A stretch of DNA of 64,000 nt from Epiperipatus broadwayi. Lineage: Eukaryota > Onychophora > Udeonychophora > Euonychophora > Peripatidae. The stretch lies in the NCBI GenBank assembly GCA_028023455.1, contig JAQFVV010001091.1, positions 50,067-114,066 of the forward strand, in the 5' to 3' direction. The stretch's first letter is position 1. Each line of letters opens with the position of its first letter. Under the pieces are notes generated by a model that saw only the letters and a program-made list of their open reading frames with translations, ran no database searches and was not told the origin of the DNA. The translations under genes and the position numbers were made by a program. Shown in pieces: positions 10,921 through 22,452 of this stretch.

Positions 10921-12200
10921 TTTAAAATGTATATAAATTTGTAATAATAACGTATTTTAAATTATTTCCAGAAAAGCTATCTAGAAATAATTGAAAATAT
11001 TTTTTTATATATGAAAAATTAATCCACAAAACGATAAAGCGAGATATCATTTGAACTTTGATGTAATCTTTAATGCATAAAATACTCAAGAAGGAATATC
11101 TCTCCCCCCGCCCCAAATTCCAGTGATTTATTTTATTACTTCTTGATTGATTTATTATTTTATTTTTCTCAGTAATACATTGTTTCTTTATATACAGAAT
11201 TATCAATTGTTATTTCATGCATTCACTACAGTAATAAAATATTTTATTTTATGAAAAACACACATATTAATTATATTAAATTAGCATACCACTATATTAT
11301 ATATATATTGCTAACAAAATAGGAGGAATAAATATTGCATACATGACTAGTAAAATACCCCATGACTCATAGATCTGAGAACATGATTTAAAGCAAAAAT
11401 GAGTAGTTGTATGAAGAATGAGTTCTGGATAAATAACTAAAACATCATATTATTTTACTTGTATATTTTAATGCCTTGCCATCTTCGAAAGTATTCGAAT
11501 GCTGACACTCGGAATACCAACAATTAAATCAAAGGAAAAATTCAATAAATAAATTAATAAATGATGAAATGTAATTGATAGCAAAAAGTTATTGATATTC
11601 ACAAACACAGTATGTATAGTTAACTTATGGTTCACTTTCCACAACATATTTAACAACTTTCTGCTTTCTAGATGGTTTCCTCTGGTCTCGGTCTCCAAAA
11701 CACTTGACTCTGTTCAGCTTCTGCCTGAAATCCCGTAAGCATCACACTAAAATGCTACACCATCACTTAAGATTCTTTCAGTTACTATCGCTTAAAATCT
11801 CTCTGCAACCAATCACTTGGCCACTTTATTATAATGAGAACTAAACACATTGTTAGCGTAGTTGGCCTCTAGTAATTCAGAGTTTATCTTTGATGTCATC
11901 AGTTTTTATTTCTCTTTGCATTTTAACTAGTATTTCCAATTTCTATTGTATCAAGAAATATTTGCAATTAGAAATAATTCTTGACCTTCATCAAACACAA
12001 TTTTCTTATCATTTATTCCGTAACTATTTTTGCTTATCAGTTAGCGATCTAAAAAAAGAATATGTTTTCTAATATTTTCTTTACTTTTTCTGGGGTACAA
12101 AAAGGTATACGTGGATTTCAATGTACATTTTTTACAAAACATGATACTTCCAGCACTCCGGAATAAAACACTTGTTTAAATTAATAAATGTAAGCTTGAA
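10921..12200. other. Non-coding stretch
   Basis: About 10921-11010 continues the RTE-related text shared with 1680-1815. The rest holds no supported gene. An 8-base TA run lies near 11298, and the short open frames have no recognisable content. Confidence 0.45.
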
Positions 12201-13290
12201 AATTATTTAATGTTTTAGTTTTCCTTGCGGCCTAGGCTGCTTTTTTCTCCCACTTGAAAAAACACTGAATATTTTCTTGTTCTTCAGTTTGTGTGTCTGG
12301 CAGTTCACTGTCTAAAGTTTGCCCTTCTTTTTCATTATCGATCATCTTTTCTTGAAGATCCATTTCATACTGATGAATTAGACTTGTTCTGAAAATTCAT
12401 TTACTTTTTCCATCCACTCTTCTGTTTCTTTAAACCTCAGGTTATTATTCTGCAGTAAACACTATTTTTTTGCAATTTTGGCTCCAATTCCTTATATAAT
12501 TCACCATTCTGTATTCTAACTATTGCAATTAGGTCTGTAATGATAAACTCCTTTTGTATTTATTTACTACGTTACAGATCAATTTATTGCACAATGTTTT
12601 TGTATTGTAACTGCATCTGGCAACTATTAACCATTTCTTTTAAATTCTTATTTTGAATTATCCATTTGACACGTTATTTTGTTTTATGATCTTGTGATTG
12701 TGGTGTCATCCCTTCGAATTGGTCCCATTATAATGCTTTTAACTTTGTAACTGCTATCGTTTGGTCCTGGCTTAGATAGTGTTCATTGCCCATCACTTTC
12801 TGGTGCTTCTCTACACATTTGTACTAGGTGGTCATTCCTTGTCCATATAAGATATCATACCTTTATAAAAATACAATCTTTTTTGATGTGCCCTGGATTT
12901 CCCCAGCAAAAACACTTAATTTAATTTCTAAAATCTTTGTTCACAATGAAACTATTTTTAATGTCTCTTTCAGACTCCATATTATAAACTGTTGTTTTGC
13001 TGTAATTGTCTTTACTATAAATGACTGCCTCTTCAATGATAAGTTAATGGATCACTCCTGCAAGTAGGTTTAACATGCCCACTAACACACCCAAGTCAAA
13101 TGAACTAACCAATTTTTGTCTACATAATAGCCATATTCACACAATTTTGGCAGCTCTTTTCATGCAATTCCATACTGAGTTATCAATTCCTTCTTCCAAT
13201 TCCTCCACTCTCTTAAATCTAATCTGGCAATGTATCTTGATGGTTTGGGATTTCCCTTTGTTTGTTGACTATTTTTTCATATAATATTCA
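12201..13290 (-). pseudogene. Gag-like / ORF1-like retroelement remnant with degenerate zinc knuckle
   Basis: On the minus strand, fragments in different frames read like a retroelement nucleocapsid gene. In order from 13290: a segment with RVEELEEGIDNSVW, then about 12925-12880 with CFCWGNPGHIKKDC. This is a CCHC knuckle (C-x2-C-x4-H-x4-C) in which the second Cys is now Trp. Next comes a segment around 12500 with LYKELEPKLQKN, and an acidic, Glu-rich end near 12300-12420. The style is that of LTR-retrotransposon gag or LINE ORF1. No protease or RT follows downstream on this strand, so the element is truncated as well as frameshifted. The superfamily is not decided. Confidence 0.5.
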
Positions 13291-13480
13291 TTATGCTATG
13301 GTATATCAAAATACTTGCTTATAATATAACTGACTTTTAGTCCTGATATACACATCATACAGATATCTGCCCCTTTTTACCTATGATTCTGTTTAATAAG
13401 AAGAAATTATCCAACTGTGTGTCATACTATAGTGATTGACTTCCATTACTCACATCGAATTTCAGTATTACTTTACTGAC

Positions 13481-13482
<2 letters not shown>

Positions 13483-13569
<87 letters not shown>
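13483..13569. repeat. (TA)n microsatellite
   Basis: An uninterrupted TA run of about 43 dinucleotides directly abuts a family-B SINE. Confidence 0.97.
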
Positions 13570-13570
<1 letters not shown>

Positions 13571-13572
<2 letters not shown>

Positions 13573-13640
13573 AAGCATCGGCAAACACGGACACTGTTTG
13601 GAAAGCAGTTATGCTAACCACTAAGCCACGAACGCTTGAC
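13571..13640 (-). mobile_element. tRNA-derived SINE head, family B
   Basis: A diverged reverse-strand copy: GCATCGGCAAACACGGACAC (degenerate B box side), GGAAAGCAGTTATGCTAACC (anticodon and A-box side), CACGAACGCTTGAC (5' end). It matches 1901-1971, 14820-14890 and 34260-34332. Confidence 0.6.
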
Positions 13641-14200
13641 AATAAAAATATTTTTATTTTTTGTCTATTTTTATAAAGTACAGTAATTTAATTTTTATTC
13701 ACTACCTAACCTACACTCTAGTATCAGTTCCTATTGTCTAAAGATGTACAAATCTATAAATAGGAAATCAAAATAAAAAATAAGACTTTTGTTGAGTTAA
13801 AAACACTATAGTATAAATAAAATATTTTTAATATTTAGAAATATAATAGGCTGACTTGGAAAAAAACATTTAAACAATCTTCCAAATAATTCTTTCTGTC
13901 ATAAATAGAGGCAAATCTCTCCATACAGTATTTCCATTCAGTGCAAGCCAGAGTAATCAATGAATGCAAAAGATTTGTCAATAAAATCCTAATTTATTGC
14001 CTATTATCCTAAGATCTAGCAGCAGTTTGTCGATATCCAAGGATCTTAATTTCAAAACTACAAGCTAGATAACAGTCTTGTGCTATTGGATGAGTATTCA
14101 CTAGATATGGTTTTTACATACAAACATCCTTGCATCCATTCATTACTCTGGCTTGTTCTGGAAAACACTACTGCGTAAAGTTTTTTTTTTCTTTTTTTTT

Positions 14201-14304
14201 TCCATATGTCATAGCATCGGCCGGGAGGCCATAACACAACCGTCTGCAACTAACTACTTGCTTGCAAGGCGGTTGCGATGAACTCTCTGCTAACAACGCT
14301 TGAC
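14201..14304 (-). mobile_element. tRNA-derived SINE, family A
   Basis: A reverse-strand copy beginning with the tail complement TTCCATATGTCATAGCATCG and ending at TGCTAACAACGCTTGAC. The B box is partly decayed. It interrupts the foldback module of the second 1.9-kb repeat; the sequence TACTGC(A/G)TAAAG occurs on both sides (about 14169 and 14306), a plausible 12-bp target duplication. Confidence 0.8.
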
Positions 14305-14819
14305 TACTGCATAAAGAGTTTTGAGTCAGATTTAACAACCAGTGTATAGGAAGTGGTGATCATGTTATGTTTATAATCATTCATTCATATCTTACAATTA
14401 GGTAGACATCGATACAGCAAAGTATTTACAAATGAAATAGTTTAATTGGAAATATTGTCCCAGGTTTATACTTGTCAAAAACCTGGAAAATAATACATGT
14501 ATAAAATATTTTAAATTCTTATTTTGTATAATTTGAGAATTAATGTACTAAATATCAAGAAATATATTTTATGCAAACAATATTTGATTTTTATATTTAA
14601 TAACCTTAAATACAAATGAGTTTCATTTTTATTTCGTTAATTTAATCAATAATAGAGTACTTAATTTGATCACGATGTGCCATAATATTAACCTAATGTT
14701 AAATATGACAAACAATACTGTGTTCAAATATTTTTACTTTTTTGATGCGTTACATTTCAAACTAAATAATAGCATTTTTTTCAAATATATATATATATAT
14801 CTTTTTTTCGTGAAAAAAG

Positions 14820-14890
14820 CGTTGACCGGGAACCGAACACGAGACAGATGCTTGGAAGGCAGCTATGCTAACAACTAGGCCACCAACGCT
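14820..14890 (-). mobile_element. tRNA-derived SINE head, family B (best preserved)
   Basis: Minus strand: AAGCGTTGGTGGCCTAGTTG, AGCATAGCTGCCTTCCAAGC, then GTGTTCGGTTCCCGGTCAAC. The A-box, anticodon-arm and B-box regions are all recognisable. This is the clearest family-B copy in the window. Confidence 0.75.
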
Positions 14891-15564
14891 TTTTTCTTTT
14901 TTTTCTTTTTTAATATTTCTTTTATACAATAAAAATATCATTAAAAATCAGTTGCAAGATATGTGTTTTATAAGAGCAGATGTTTAAAAAAATACTTTTG
15001 TATAAACAATCAATAAGAATTAAAATATGATTCATTTTATATTTTCTTTTCCAATTTCTATAAGTGTTTAATGTAATTAATTTAAAATACACTTGTTTAT
15101 AAAGATCATAAGAAAGTGTTAGATTTAAGCTGATAAAAAATAATACTTTAACTAAAACGCATTAATTATTCCAAAACCTATTCTTTGCATACCAAGGAAA
15201 TTTGTTCAGTGATTCTTCAATGTAATTAAAATGTACATTAATGAAAATATTATTTGTATTCAGTCACTTCTTTATACATACATCCTCCTCCTTTTCATTT
15301 CAATTCTTTTTTTGCTCTTCTTTTTTTCTTCTTCCTCTTTTTTTTTTTTTTTTTTGATTCTTTCGTTACCTTTTTTTAGCAAATGTTTGCCCCATTACAG
15401 AATAACCTAAACTGAATCTGTTATGTGAAACATTTAAAAAAAAATAACTTGGATCAAATGTATATGGATTTTAGCAAAATTGCACTTGAAGGATCATTAA
15501 TATTTTTTTAAAATCTCTTTATCGATACGTTTTAAATATGTGTATAAGTGAAATATATATATAT

Positions 15565-16045
15565 AATTCCAGTGCATAATGCTATACTGAAATAAATTTA
15601 CATATATTAAGCATTGTATCACCCCATATGGTTAAGACACAGAGGGCGGTACTGGATTTCTTAATCGTGTGAGGTGATTCAATGCTTAATATTTGTATAT
15701 TTATTTCAATATAGCGTTATGCACTGCGATTATTTTCTATACAGTTGTGTTAGATGGTTTAAAGATTAAAATTACTAATGTTTAGTTTGTCTTTATATAA
15801 TAATAGAAAAACATGTTTGTTAATAGCAAAAAGTTAAGATCTTTGCTTGCTAAAATTTCAAGTTCTTTGTTTAAGTTTGTTCATATTTCAATATATAACA
15901 TCTTTTAGCAGACAGTTCAAAGCGGTATCGTTTTGAGCTGGCTATTTTGAAATACGAACTCTAAGGTATTTATATATTAGTTCACAGAGGGCGATACTGG
16001 ATTTCTTAACCATGTGGGGTGATTCAATGCTTAATATATATATAT
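15565..16045. mobile_element. Palindromic composite element, copy 1
   Basis: About 15570-15735 is a palindrome, CAGTGCATAATGCTATACTG on the left and CAATATAGCGTTATGCACTG on the right. A roughly 300-bp tail follows, containing TTTAGTTTGTCTTTATATAA and ending in another half of the palindrome (…TTCTTAACCATGTGGGGTG, ATTCAATGCTTAATATAT). The same palindrome-plus-tail arrangement occurs at 48113-48735. No coding sequence is present. The gypsy element begins immediately to its right. Confidence 0.75.
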
Positions 16046-17931
16046 TATACCGGACAAAAGCTTTAGACTCGCATATACTGACCGCCAGGGCCCTCTAATC
16101 CGAAATTTGGAACTAGACATTTATTTTTAAGGGGTTACAGGATATGCAAATCGAATGCGCTGGACTAAACCGAGGGAGAGCAAAAGTTAATGAATGTGGT
16201 TCAGACAATTGAGAAAAAACTGAGATAAATGTCAGCCAAAATACTTATAAGAACTGTTTAAATTTATTAAACATAATAACAAAATAAACATGAAACTTGC
16301 TCTACATTTGCTTAGCAGATCTTAACATTGAATGTATGCGAGCAAAACTATGTTAAATACCCAGGCAGACAAGTTCATTTCTTATCTATAACACAATAAT
16401 GGCTTATATCTTCTTGCTAGCGGTTCACGCAACCAATTCCCTTTTCCCTATAGAGACTTGGATGTTTGTGGAGAATAACAGGACAGCGCAGACGAGCTTT
16501 TCTTAGTCCAGATAAGAAATGTTGGAACCAAGAATGTCATAATTCTGCAAAACGCTCATGGACAAGTACTTTGAAACGAGCCAAGGTTAGTCTCACACAA
16601 GAAAGAAACATAAACTACGTAATCTGAATTATAGCAAATAAATCTCTACCAAAAAAATAAATAAATCATATATCCTAGAAATCGCTAGCCAAAGCCAAGT
16701 TTGATTTAGTTTAACGCCGAAGCAAACAAACAAACAAAAATAAAAGAAAACTACTAAGGTCGGTCTGAGCATTTAACAAGGGTTAATCATAAAACTGAGA
16801 AATTATTAAGCATATAAAATATCACTTACCCTACACTCTCGAACAAGCAACATTTTAAGATTGAAAATCTTGCTACTAAGATTATAATGTAAAATAAACA
16901 AAAATACATTAATATTTAAATTGATAAATTATACATCATAAATATACTTTCTTTTTAAGATTAAATTGAGATTTGCGAGAGACTTCATTAGAAATTTAGC
17001 CCTGATTTTGATATGGAAGGGTAAGTTACCTCAAGATAATATTAATTTCTGTTGTTCACACAAAGTTCGGTTTATAGAGTCCTCTACAACGGAATGTCAT
17101 CTGGAGGCATTATCGGGATCTGCTCTGGACTTGACAGTTAGGTCATGATTGAAGTCACAATTTGGAGCTCCAGAGGTTCATCTTTGGAAAGGCTCAGCCC
17201 ATCATGTTGTGGAGATTCTTCATGGCGTATATTACAGGCATGGCATCTGAATGACTGCTATTATCGCAGCAAATAGAGTTATTGTCGGTCAATGGAAATT
17301 CAACTTGGTGATTCCCATGGCAACAATATCAAAAAAATAATTTAGTCACTTTCACAATGCAAACAGTTCAATAACAGCTAAAATCTAGATAGATCCTCAA
17401 TAAGAAGAAGCTGAATAAGCTGAGCAATAAAAACTGAATGAACAGAATAGTCTCTTTGATTCCTCCTCTCTCTTAAAAAAAAAATTACCCAGCTATTTAT
17501 GTCCTTTGTTATCTCCCGTGGAATCTTTTTTTTGCAACTTTCAACCAAGGTAAATCTCTATCTCCAGCTCAATCTTAATTAGAAAAACAATATCTTACAG
17601 GGCTTTATCTTACAAAAATGATTATTATTTTTTTATATAAAAAAAATACAAAACTAAATCTCAGCTTTAAAATACATCAACATTATTTTTTTTTTTTTAG
17701 TTTAAATAAAATACATATAAGAGCACTAATTAAACTTTGTTTGCTTTTAATTATTTTAAAAGAAAACAAGCGTCATAAAAAAAAATATTTTATACTAAAA
17801 TCAACTTAGAATTGAAAATATAAGATTTCAAAATAAATAAGTATGTGTGTTATTGCACATATAAAACTTGTTTTTTCTTTTTTCTAATTTACATGATAGA
17901 ACCCTTGAATCGGATAAAGTATCCAGTTCAA
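16046..17931 (-). repeat. Gypsy 3' LTR (left)
   Basis: Nearly identical to 22453-24361. On the minus strand it starts TTGAACTGGATACTTTATCC and ends TCCGGTATA. It is about 23 bp shorter than the other LTR, mainly because it lacks a roughly 16-bp insert present near 23525 in the right copy. A short open frame near 16966 occurs in both LTRs in different lengths and has no protein-like signature. Confidence 0.9.
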
Positions 17932-17999
17932 CAAAAAAAAAATAAAAGCATCTATTTGCTATTTCTTTTTTTTTTCAAACTTTAAACCCCAACATTTAA

Positions 18000-19053
18000 A
18001 ACTTTTAAATCCCCTCCCCCAGGCTGAACATTTGCCCTGAGATCAATTTCTTAAGTGTACCTCCTATCTTTTAGGTGGCTGGCCTAAGGCTTCATGCATT
18101 ACAAGATCCATAAACCCCATGCTCATCTTCCAATACAAAGGCATTCAAACCACTTTTCTTTTGTATAGTGAAGGGTCCCTCATATACTGGGAAAAATTTC
18201 TTATATTGATGCTGGGTTGGATTGCTGACATGAGGTTTTCATACAAAACCCAAGTCCCCTACCTTGAATCTACATGGTCATGGATTTCCCTGCTTTATGC
18301 ATACTTCAGCCATATGTTTCAACTTTATTCGAGCCTTTCTTCTATCCATTTCTTTATCAATTTTGTCCTGATCTACAGGCAAGGGATAATTCTGTCCAAA
18401 ATGTAGTCTGATGGGGGCAAACCCTGTAGATTCATTCTGTATCCAATTTATGTAGTTAGTATGTTTCCCATCTGATTCACCCATCCACGGTGATTTTCGC
18501 TGACATAAAGCCGAAATAAACGGTTTAACTCCCTCATGACTCTCTCACAGGGATTTGATTGAGGATTACAAATAGATGTTAATACATGCTGAATGCCCTG
18601 TTGCTGAATCCACTTTTTCCAGTGGTGAGATTTAAAGGGTGTCCCATGATCTGTAAGTATCATCTGGGGCCTACCAATCTTAGGAAATTGATGCTCCTGT
18701 AAGATCCAGATAGTACTTCGTCTATCCGTCTTTCTTAACGGATATGCAGTTACATACTTAGAAAATATGTCGTACATTATGATTAAATATCGGTATCATT
18801 TATAGGCAGGTAAAGGCCCATAAAAATCTATGGCCAACATTTCATTAGGGTTGTGTGCTAAAATAGGCTGCAAGATCCCAGTAAATCTCTTATTTACATA
18901 TTTAGTTTGTGAACACACATGACATTTTCCCAAAACTGATACAACATTTGAATATAAACTTGGCCAGTAAAATACTTCCCTGTGCACATGTTCTACTTTA
19001 CATGGTCCGTAGTGTCCATAAAGGCAATGTAAATACTCTATAAGTTTGTTCAT
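18000..19053 (-). pseudogene. Gypsy integrase (broken)
   Basis: The segment 19053-18796 carries the H-H-C-C zinc domain (LHCLYGHYG, then CHVCSQTK) and the first catalytic Asp in AIDFYGPLP. After a break, 18777-18448 carries the second Asp in ILTDHGTPF and the Glu in NPQSNPCERVMREL. That gives a D-x34-E spacing with the NPxER variant seen in some gypsy clades in place of the commoner spacing of 35. A third piece, 18484-18278, has GFAPIRLHFGQ and the basic region after the core. Integrase would insert the cDNA. The frame breaks make this copy inactive. Confidence 0.85.
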
Positions 19054-19400
19054 GAGTGTTTGGGGTATAAGAATTCTCTATGAGTCTACTTCTGTGGCGA
19101 CTCCGTATTGCAATACACCATCTTTTATTCTATAGGCTTTGTATTTTTCCAATGTTGCTGTGTCACTGGGGTCTGAAGTTCCTATTCCTTTCTTATATGT
19201 CATGATTTGTGCATACTCTTGGGCTGGTCTCCTGTATTTCAGATAGCCTTAGTAATTGTTGCCCTATGGACTCATCTATGGTCAATGTGAATGCTGCAAT
19301 ACCTAGATTGTTGGGCTCAAGATGATGTGGGGTCAGATCTACAGGATGGCGACTCAAAATATCTGCCACAATATTTTCCTTTCCTTTACAATATAGAAAT

Positions 19401-20432
19401 TTATATTGGAATTTCTAGCATAAGACTCCAACGTATCAATCGATCTTTCGATAAATAACTGCTATTAAAAAATTCCAAGCTCTTATGATCCGTAATTACA
19501 ACAATCTCTGACCCAAGCAGGAATTGTTTGAATTTACTGAAAGCCCAAACAATGGCCAAAGCTTCCTTTTCTGTTGTCATGTAATTATTTTTCGCCCCTT
19601 TTAGCTTGTGGCTACAAAAATAAAACACTCTGTGATGTTTTTGTTTGTCAATTTGAAATAACATGACTCCAAGCCCTTGCCTACTGCTGTCGATCTGAAC
19701 ATAAAAAGTTTGTGAAAAGTCAGGGTAGGCTAGAACCACCTGTTCCAAGAACTTGTTTTTAATGTGTTGAAATTCCTGCTCCTGTTTGTACTCCCATACC
19801 CATTTTCGGTCTTTTGTCAATAACTGAACCAAATTTGCAGCATCTAATGCAAAATTTTCATAGAATTTATGATAAAAATTGCATAATCCCAGAAAAGACC
19901 ATACCTGACGCCTATTAGTGGGTGTGGGAAAATGTTGTATCACTGTTAGTTTTTCGGGATGAGGTTTAATACCATCTTTCCCAATTAAAAAGCCTAAAAA
20001 TGTAACCTCCTTCTGGACCAGGCAACTTTTTTGTAAATTTATGGTAATGTTTTTCTGGTAACACTCCATTAAGAACATTTTCAAGTGTTCCATAAGTTCT
20101 TCCATATTTTTAGATGTGATGACTATGTCATCCATATATATCACAATCAGACTCTTGATTTTGTCTGATAACACTTGATCCAAACACTTTAGAAGTCCTG
20201 AACCACTATTGATTAATCCAAAAGGCATACGCTTAAATGCATATGTATGCCCTTTATAGCAGAAGGCAGTATATTTGCAGTCAAATGGATGTAGAGGGAT
20301 CTCCAATAACTGGATGTCAAGTCCAATGTAGAAAAAAATGGTTTTCCCTTGAAATTTTGAGAGAAGTTCTGTTATTGTAGGTGGAATGTTTCTTTCAGGA
20401 ACGGTAGTGGCATTTAACTGCCGGACATCCAA
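19401..20432 (-). pseudogene. Gypsy reverse transcriptase and RNase H (343-codon frame)
   Basis: The longest frame in the window. Residues about 1-170 are RT: FAFKRMPFGLINSG-like finger/palm text (read here as AFKRMPFGLINSG) and the catalytic IVIYMDDIVI at about residues 97-106, followed by VTFLGFLIG. Residues about 230-330 are RNase H: YVQIDSSRQGLGVML (first Asp), TEKEALAIVWAF (Glu) and VITDHKSLEF (Asp). The family copies the element RNA into DNA and removes the RNA. The frame begins just inside the end of the upstream protease frame (19-nt overlap, different frame), which marks a frameshift because the RT N-terminus lies in that preceding frame. The RNase H is followed by further disrupted text to about 19060. 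Confidence 0.93.
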
Positions 20433-21214
20433 ACATATTCTGACAGATCCATCTTTTTCTTTACTACTACTAATGGGTTAACATATGGAGATGTGTGCTT
20501 TTCAATAACTCCCCATTCAATCATTTGCTGTATTTGAAGATCTACTTCAGCCTTATATTGAAACGGAATGGGATATGAATGACTCTGGAAATGGCTTTCA
20601 TCCTTAACTTGAATGTGATGCACATACCCCATCTTAGGCCTATTCGAAAAAACTGAATAGAACTCCCTCAACAGTTCCATTAGAGGGTGTTGTTCTTCCA
20701 TTCCTTTTAACATGGATTGCGACACTTTATTTTGCATTTCCATGGTATCCCTCACTTGCTGAACACACTGTACCTGAAGTGGCTTATAACTCTTTAGCCC
20801 TTCAAATGGCATCAAAACTTCTTGGCAAAGAAATAAACATTTGTCATAATCCAAAACACATTTATGCCTGTACAAAAAATCAGTCCCAATTATAACATCT
20901 TGTATGAGACCAGACATTATCAAAAAGACATGGTCTAACTCTATGTTACCCAGATGCAAATGTAACCACACCTGTTTGGTTTCAATATTTGCCTTCTTGC
21001 CATTGGCCAGTGTCACCTGCATTCTTTTTATTGGCAGTGTATACAAATGTGGCTGGTCTTTCTTTATTTTCACATAAAACTTATTAGAGAGCAATGACAT
21101 TTGACTTCCTGAATCAACCAATGCTTCTGTAATGATGTCTCCAGTCTTTATACTGACAATTGGGCAAGTCTGAATAGCTCCATTCCATGCTGGTTCTTCT
21201 TGATCCACCATCAC
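20414..21214 (-). pseudogene. Gypsy aspartic protease and start of RT (266-codon frame)
   Basis: The retropepsin motif ALVDSGSQMSLLS lies at residues about 31-43, and a second protease signature VIIGTDFLYRH at about 108-118 follows, as expected for a retroelement protease that cleaves the Gag-Pol polyprotein. The C-terminal third (about residues 200-266) is the RT entry region, with IQQMIEWGVIEKHTSPYVNP followed by LVVVKKK. It runs into the next frame through a shift near 20430. Confidence 0.88.
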
Positions 21215-21219
21215 ATTAG

Positions 21220-21837
21220 CTACAGCCCTATGGCTTTTTTTTTACTTTTTTTAATTGGAGCTGATAATTGACTCTTTTGACCTTTTTCTATCGAAATTAT
21301 CTGATCACCCTGCATTGTTCTTTTCTCCACTTCTTCTTGGGCCTGATTATGTTCAATTTTATTTAGCAGTTTAATCATTTCTTTCAAGTGAATGTTGCTA
21401 CTGCACAACATGATCTGCTGTATATCCCTTGGCATATTGCCCAATACTATTCAGCATATCAGCCTCTCAGTCAATGAGAAAGCTATCAATGACTTCAGCC
21501 TTGCTGCTTGTTTGCAGAAAAACTGGGTGTAAGTTTTTCCATTACCCCTAATATATCTTTCTTGTGATATATTAATGAAGATATGATACTGCTTTTCTTC
21601 ACCACAAAAAGTGTGCAATAATTTGCATCTGTAATCCCAAAAATTCTGTGGCTTGATCTTTAAGATATGCCACCAATCCTCAGCCATTCCTTGTAAATAG
21701 TGGTGTGCAATTGCCACTTGTTCAGTCTCCTGCCAATTATGACATCGAAACATCTCTTGCAGGCTCTCCAAATGCTCTAATGGGCTTTCCCAAATATCAG
21801 CCATAAAAGATTTTATTTGCCAATCTATTTCAGCCAT
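21220..21837 (-). pseudogene. Gypsy gag (two frames, no zinc knuckle seen)
   Basis: Frame 21837-21451 starts MAEIDWQIKSFMADIWESPL and contains AIAHHYLQGMAEDWW-type capsid text typical of retrotransposon Gag. A stop after SLTERLIC separates it from 21444-21220, which is Lys/Gln-rich (KKSKKKAIGL at its end) and lies just before the protease. I see no CCHC knuckle, so nucleic-acid binding may depend on the basic tail. Gag would form the particle. This copy is interrupted. Confidence 0.75.
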
Positions 21838-22452
21838 GATGCTAGCTAGTCTATCTTCAGCCTCTTCTCTAACTTTATTTAAATTCCCAATGCAACTTCT
21901 GTTTATTTATGAAATTTATTTTTAATCTTCAATTGCTATTTATTATATATATATTTAAAGCACATAAGTTAAACTGTTTACTTTTTTCTTCAAACGCGAA
22001 CCTAAACTCTTTGCTTGCTTTTTTTTTTTTATGAACGTAACAGCTAATTTTTAACTTTTAAAAAAATATTTTATATTTTGTTATTTCTAAAATGCAAACC
22101 GAAACTCTTTGTTTTTTTATTATTATTATTATTTTACGAATGTATAACTAGTAACTTTTTTTAATAAACAAAGAAACAAAATAAATATATAACTTCTTAA
22201 TATCTTTTTGTCTGACCCGTCCATTCAGTAATAACTCTAAAGAACACTGTTTAATTAACTATATATATTAATTATTCATATTGAAAAGATGAACCCCCTA
22301 CTCCAAACTGCTTTCTACCATTTAGCACAAACTGATCCCTACCTACTGAATTTTGCCTCCAACACTGAAATATTCCTCAATTGTCCGAACAAAATCTCAT
22401 GTGGGATTTAAAATCGAAGGCCCGCATTGGTTGCGCTAAAATTACTATCCTA
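21838..22452 (-). other. Gypsy 5' leader between LTR and gag
   Basis: Untranslated region following the 5' LTR on the minus strand. The sequence just after the LTR end is TAGGATAGTAATTTTAGCGC. I cannot match it confidently to the 3' end of a particular tRNA, so the primer-binding site stays unassigned. The remainder is A/T runs. Confidence 0.6.

Larger units (their letters stand above)
13650..15560 (+). repeat. 1.9-kb dispersed repeat, copy 2
   Basis: Colinear partner of 3170-5072, with the same order of landmarks: the foldback module, GGTGATCATGTTATGTTTAT, CTTACAATTAGGTAG, GATTTTTATATTTAATAAC, AATTTGTTCAGTGATTC and a T/C-rich tract at about 15300-15360. It differs by insertion of a family-A SINE at 14201 and a family-B SINE at 14820, which therefore postdate the duplication. 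Confidence 0.75.

Noticed and set aside
16966-17148. Short frame starting MRFARD, also present near 23386
   Set aside because: It lies inside both gypsy LTRs, differs in length between them because of an indel, and has no protein signature.
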